Source of the DNA: Candidatus Nomurabacteria bacterium | GTDB taxonomy: Bacteria > Patescibacteriota > Minisyncoccia > Phycocordibacterales > UBA9973 | Length of the DNA: 6,393 nucleotides | Assembly: GCA_943359425.1 (NCBI GenBank) | Contig: CALRHN010000020.1 | Coordinates: 1-6,393, forward strand | Direction of reading: 5' to 3' | In this document: piece by piece, positions 6,039-6,393 of the stretch | How the letters are laid out: every line of letters starts with the position of its first letter | How positions within the stretch are numbered: the stretch's first letter is position 1 | The notes under the pieces: model-generated | The model's input: only the letters and a program-made list of their open reading frames with translations | Databases searched by the model: none | What the model was told of the DNA's origin: nothing | Position numbers and translations under genes: made by a program

Positions 6039-6393
6039 TTAATTTTCCATGTGGCTCGTGCACGTGCGGGCGGAAGGATTGGCCTCGAGGCGTTCCACTT
6101 CGATCGGCTCGCCGGAGACTTCGCAGATGCCATACTTGCCTTTCTTGATCTTCTCGAGAGCGCTCTCGACATCGCGGAGGCGTTTCGCAAATGTTTTCAA
6201 TATGGATGTGCGCTTCTCGAAGTCCTCGAAACGGTCTGCGGCATCGTTCTGGTCGGATTCTTCGAAGTTGCTTTTCTCCGGTACTGCTTCCCAGAAATCT
6301 TTCTTCGGATCGTGCGTGCCGATCTTGTTCAGTTCTTCGACGATGTCCAGAGCCGACAACTTCTTGCCGTTCACGGAGACCGGCACACCCGCT
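6039..6393 (-). CDS. DksA/TraR-family zinc-finger-like regulator (5' end outside window)
   Basis: The frame is open to the right edge, giving 117 visible residues ending HMEN and TAA. GTG at 6386 is in frame but has no visible ribosome site, so the true start probably lies outside. DksA-family proteins insert a coiled coil into the RNA polymerase secondary channel and alter initiation. Visible features are a WEAVPE segment (about residues 34-39), an acidic stretch, a long helix pair (about 48-85), then YGICEVSGEPIEVERLEANP and CTSH. The YGxCE, RLEANP and final Cys-rich signatures place it in the family. Metal ligands would be C90, S93, C111 and H114 in visible numbering, so the second Cys of the classic four is Ser and the fourth is His. 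It precedes comM by 103 bp in the same direction and may be co-transcribed. It may be a structural homologue not tuned by ppGpp. Confidence 0.87.
   Translation of the reverse strand, partial: AGVPVSVNGKKLSALDIVEELNKIGTHDPKKDFWEAVPEKSNFEESDQNDAADRFEDFEKRTSILKTFAKRLRDVESALEKIKKGKYGICEVSGEPIEVERLEANPSARTCTSHMEN

Noticed and set aside
5936..6190. N-terminal extension of ComM by 85 residues
   Set aside because: The extra residues are Arg/Ser/Ala-rich and unlike ComM. The segment overlaps the DksA-like gene in another frame and crosses the hairpin-rich gap. MFSRIYSAQT at 5935 is the family-typical start.
1..6393. CRISPR array, tRNA, rRNA, insertion sequence, phage genes or recoded TGA
   Set aside because: I saw no regularly spaced repeats, clover-leaf sequence, transposase, integrase or in-frame TGA in any supported gene.

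Overview
The window fits a member of the Candidate Phyla Radiation (Patescibacteria, probably Parcubacteria-like). This is inferred from protein character: a DksA/TraR-type protein with the shortened CPR-style finger, a two-LysM plus M23 cell-wall peptidase with a Ser/Thr linker, a very long Glu/Lys-rich protein with no recognisable family, and compact gene packing. The three visible stop codons are TAA and no in-frame TGA occurs, so nothing suggests the recoded TGA of Gracilibacteria/SR1. No rRNA, tRNA, CRISPR array, insertion sequence or phage gene is visible.

Layout. Positions 1-2735 (minus strand) hold one open frame of 911 codons that runs off the left edge. It is a large, charged, mostly helical protein of unknown function. 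It is read from a consensus sigma-70-type promoter (TTGACA, 17 bp, TATAAT) at 2831-2859. Positions 2736-3138 are a divergent intergenic region dense in dyad symmetries. On the plus strand these would form a string of hairpins and a possible three-way junction just ahead of the next gene. Positions 3139-4323 (plus strand) encode a secreted LysM-LysM-M23 peptidase. A perfect 44-bp palindrome at 4327-4370 is a two-way terminator between this gene and the convergent comM (4367-5935, minus strand), an AAA+ Mg-chelatase-like ATPase linked to natural transformation. Upstream of comM, after a 103-bp gap with two tandem hairpins, lies a DksA/TraR-like gene (6039 to the right edge, minus strand, 5' end missing).

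How the parts may work together. The DksA-like gene and comM run in the same direction and may be co-transcribed. The LysM-M23 protein is a cell-envelope remodelling enzyme or peptidoglycan-binding factor, and its zinc site departs from the textbook pattern. The least explained elements are the unknown giant protein, whose codon use changes within the gene, and the structured leader of the peptidase gene, which may be a riboswitch-like or protein-binding RNA element. Both are candidates rather than demonstrated systems.
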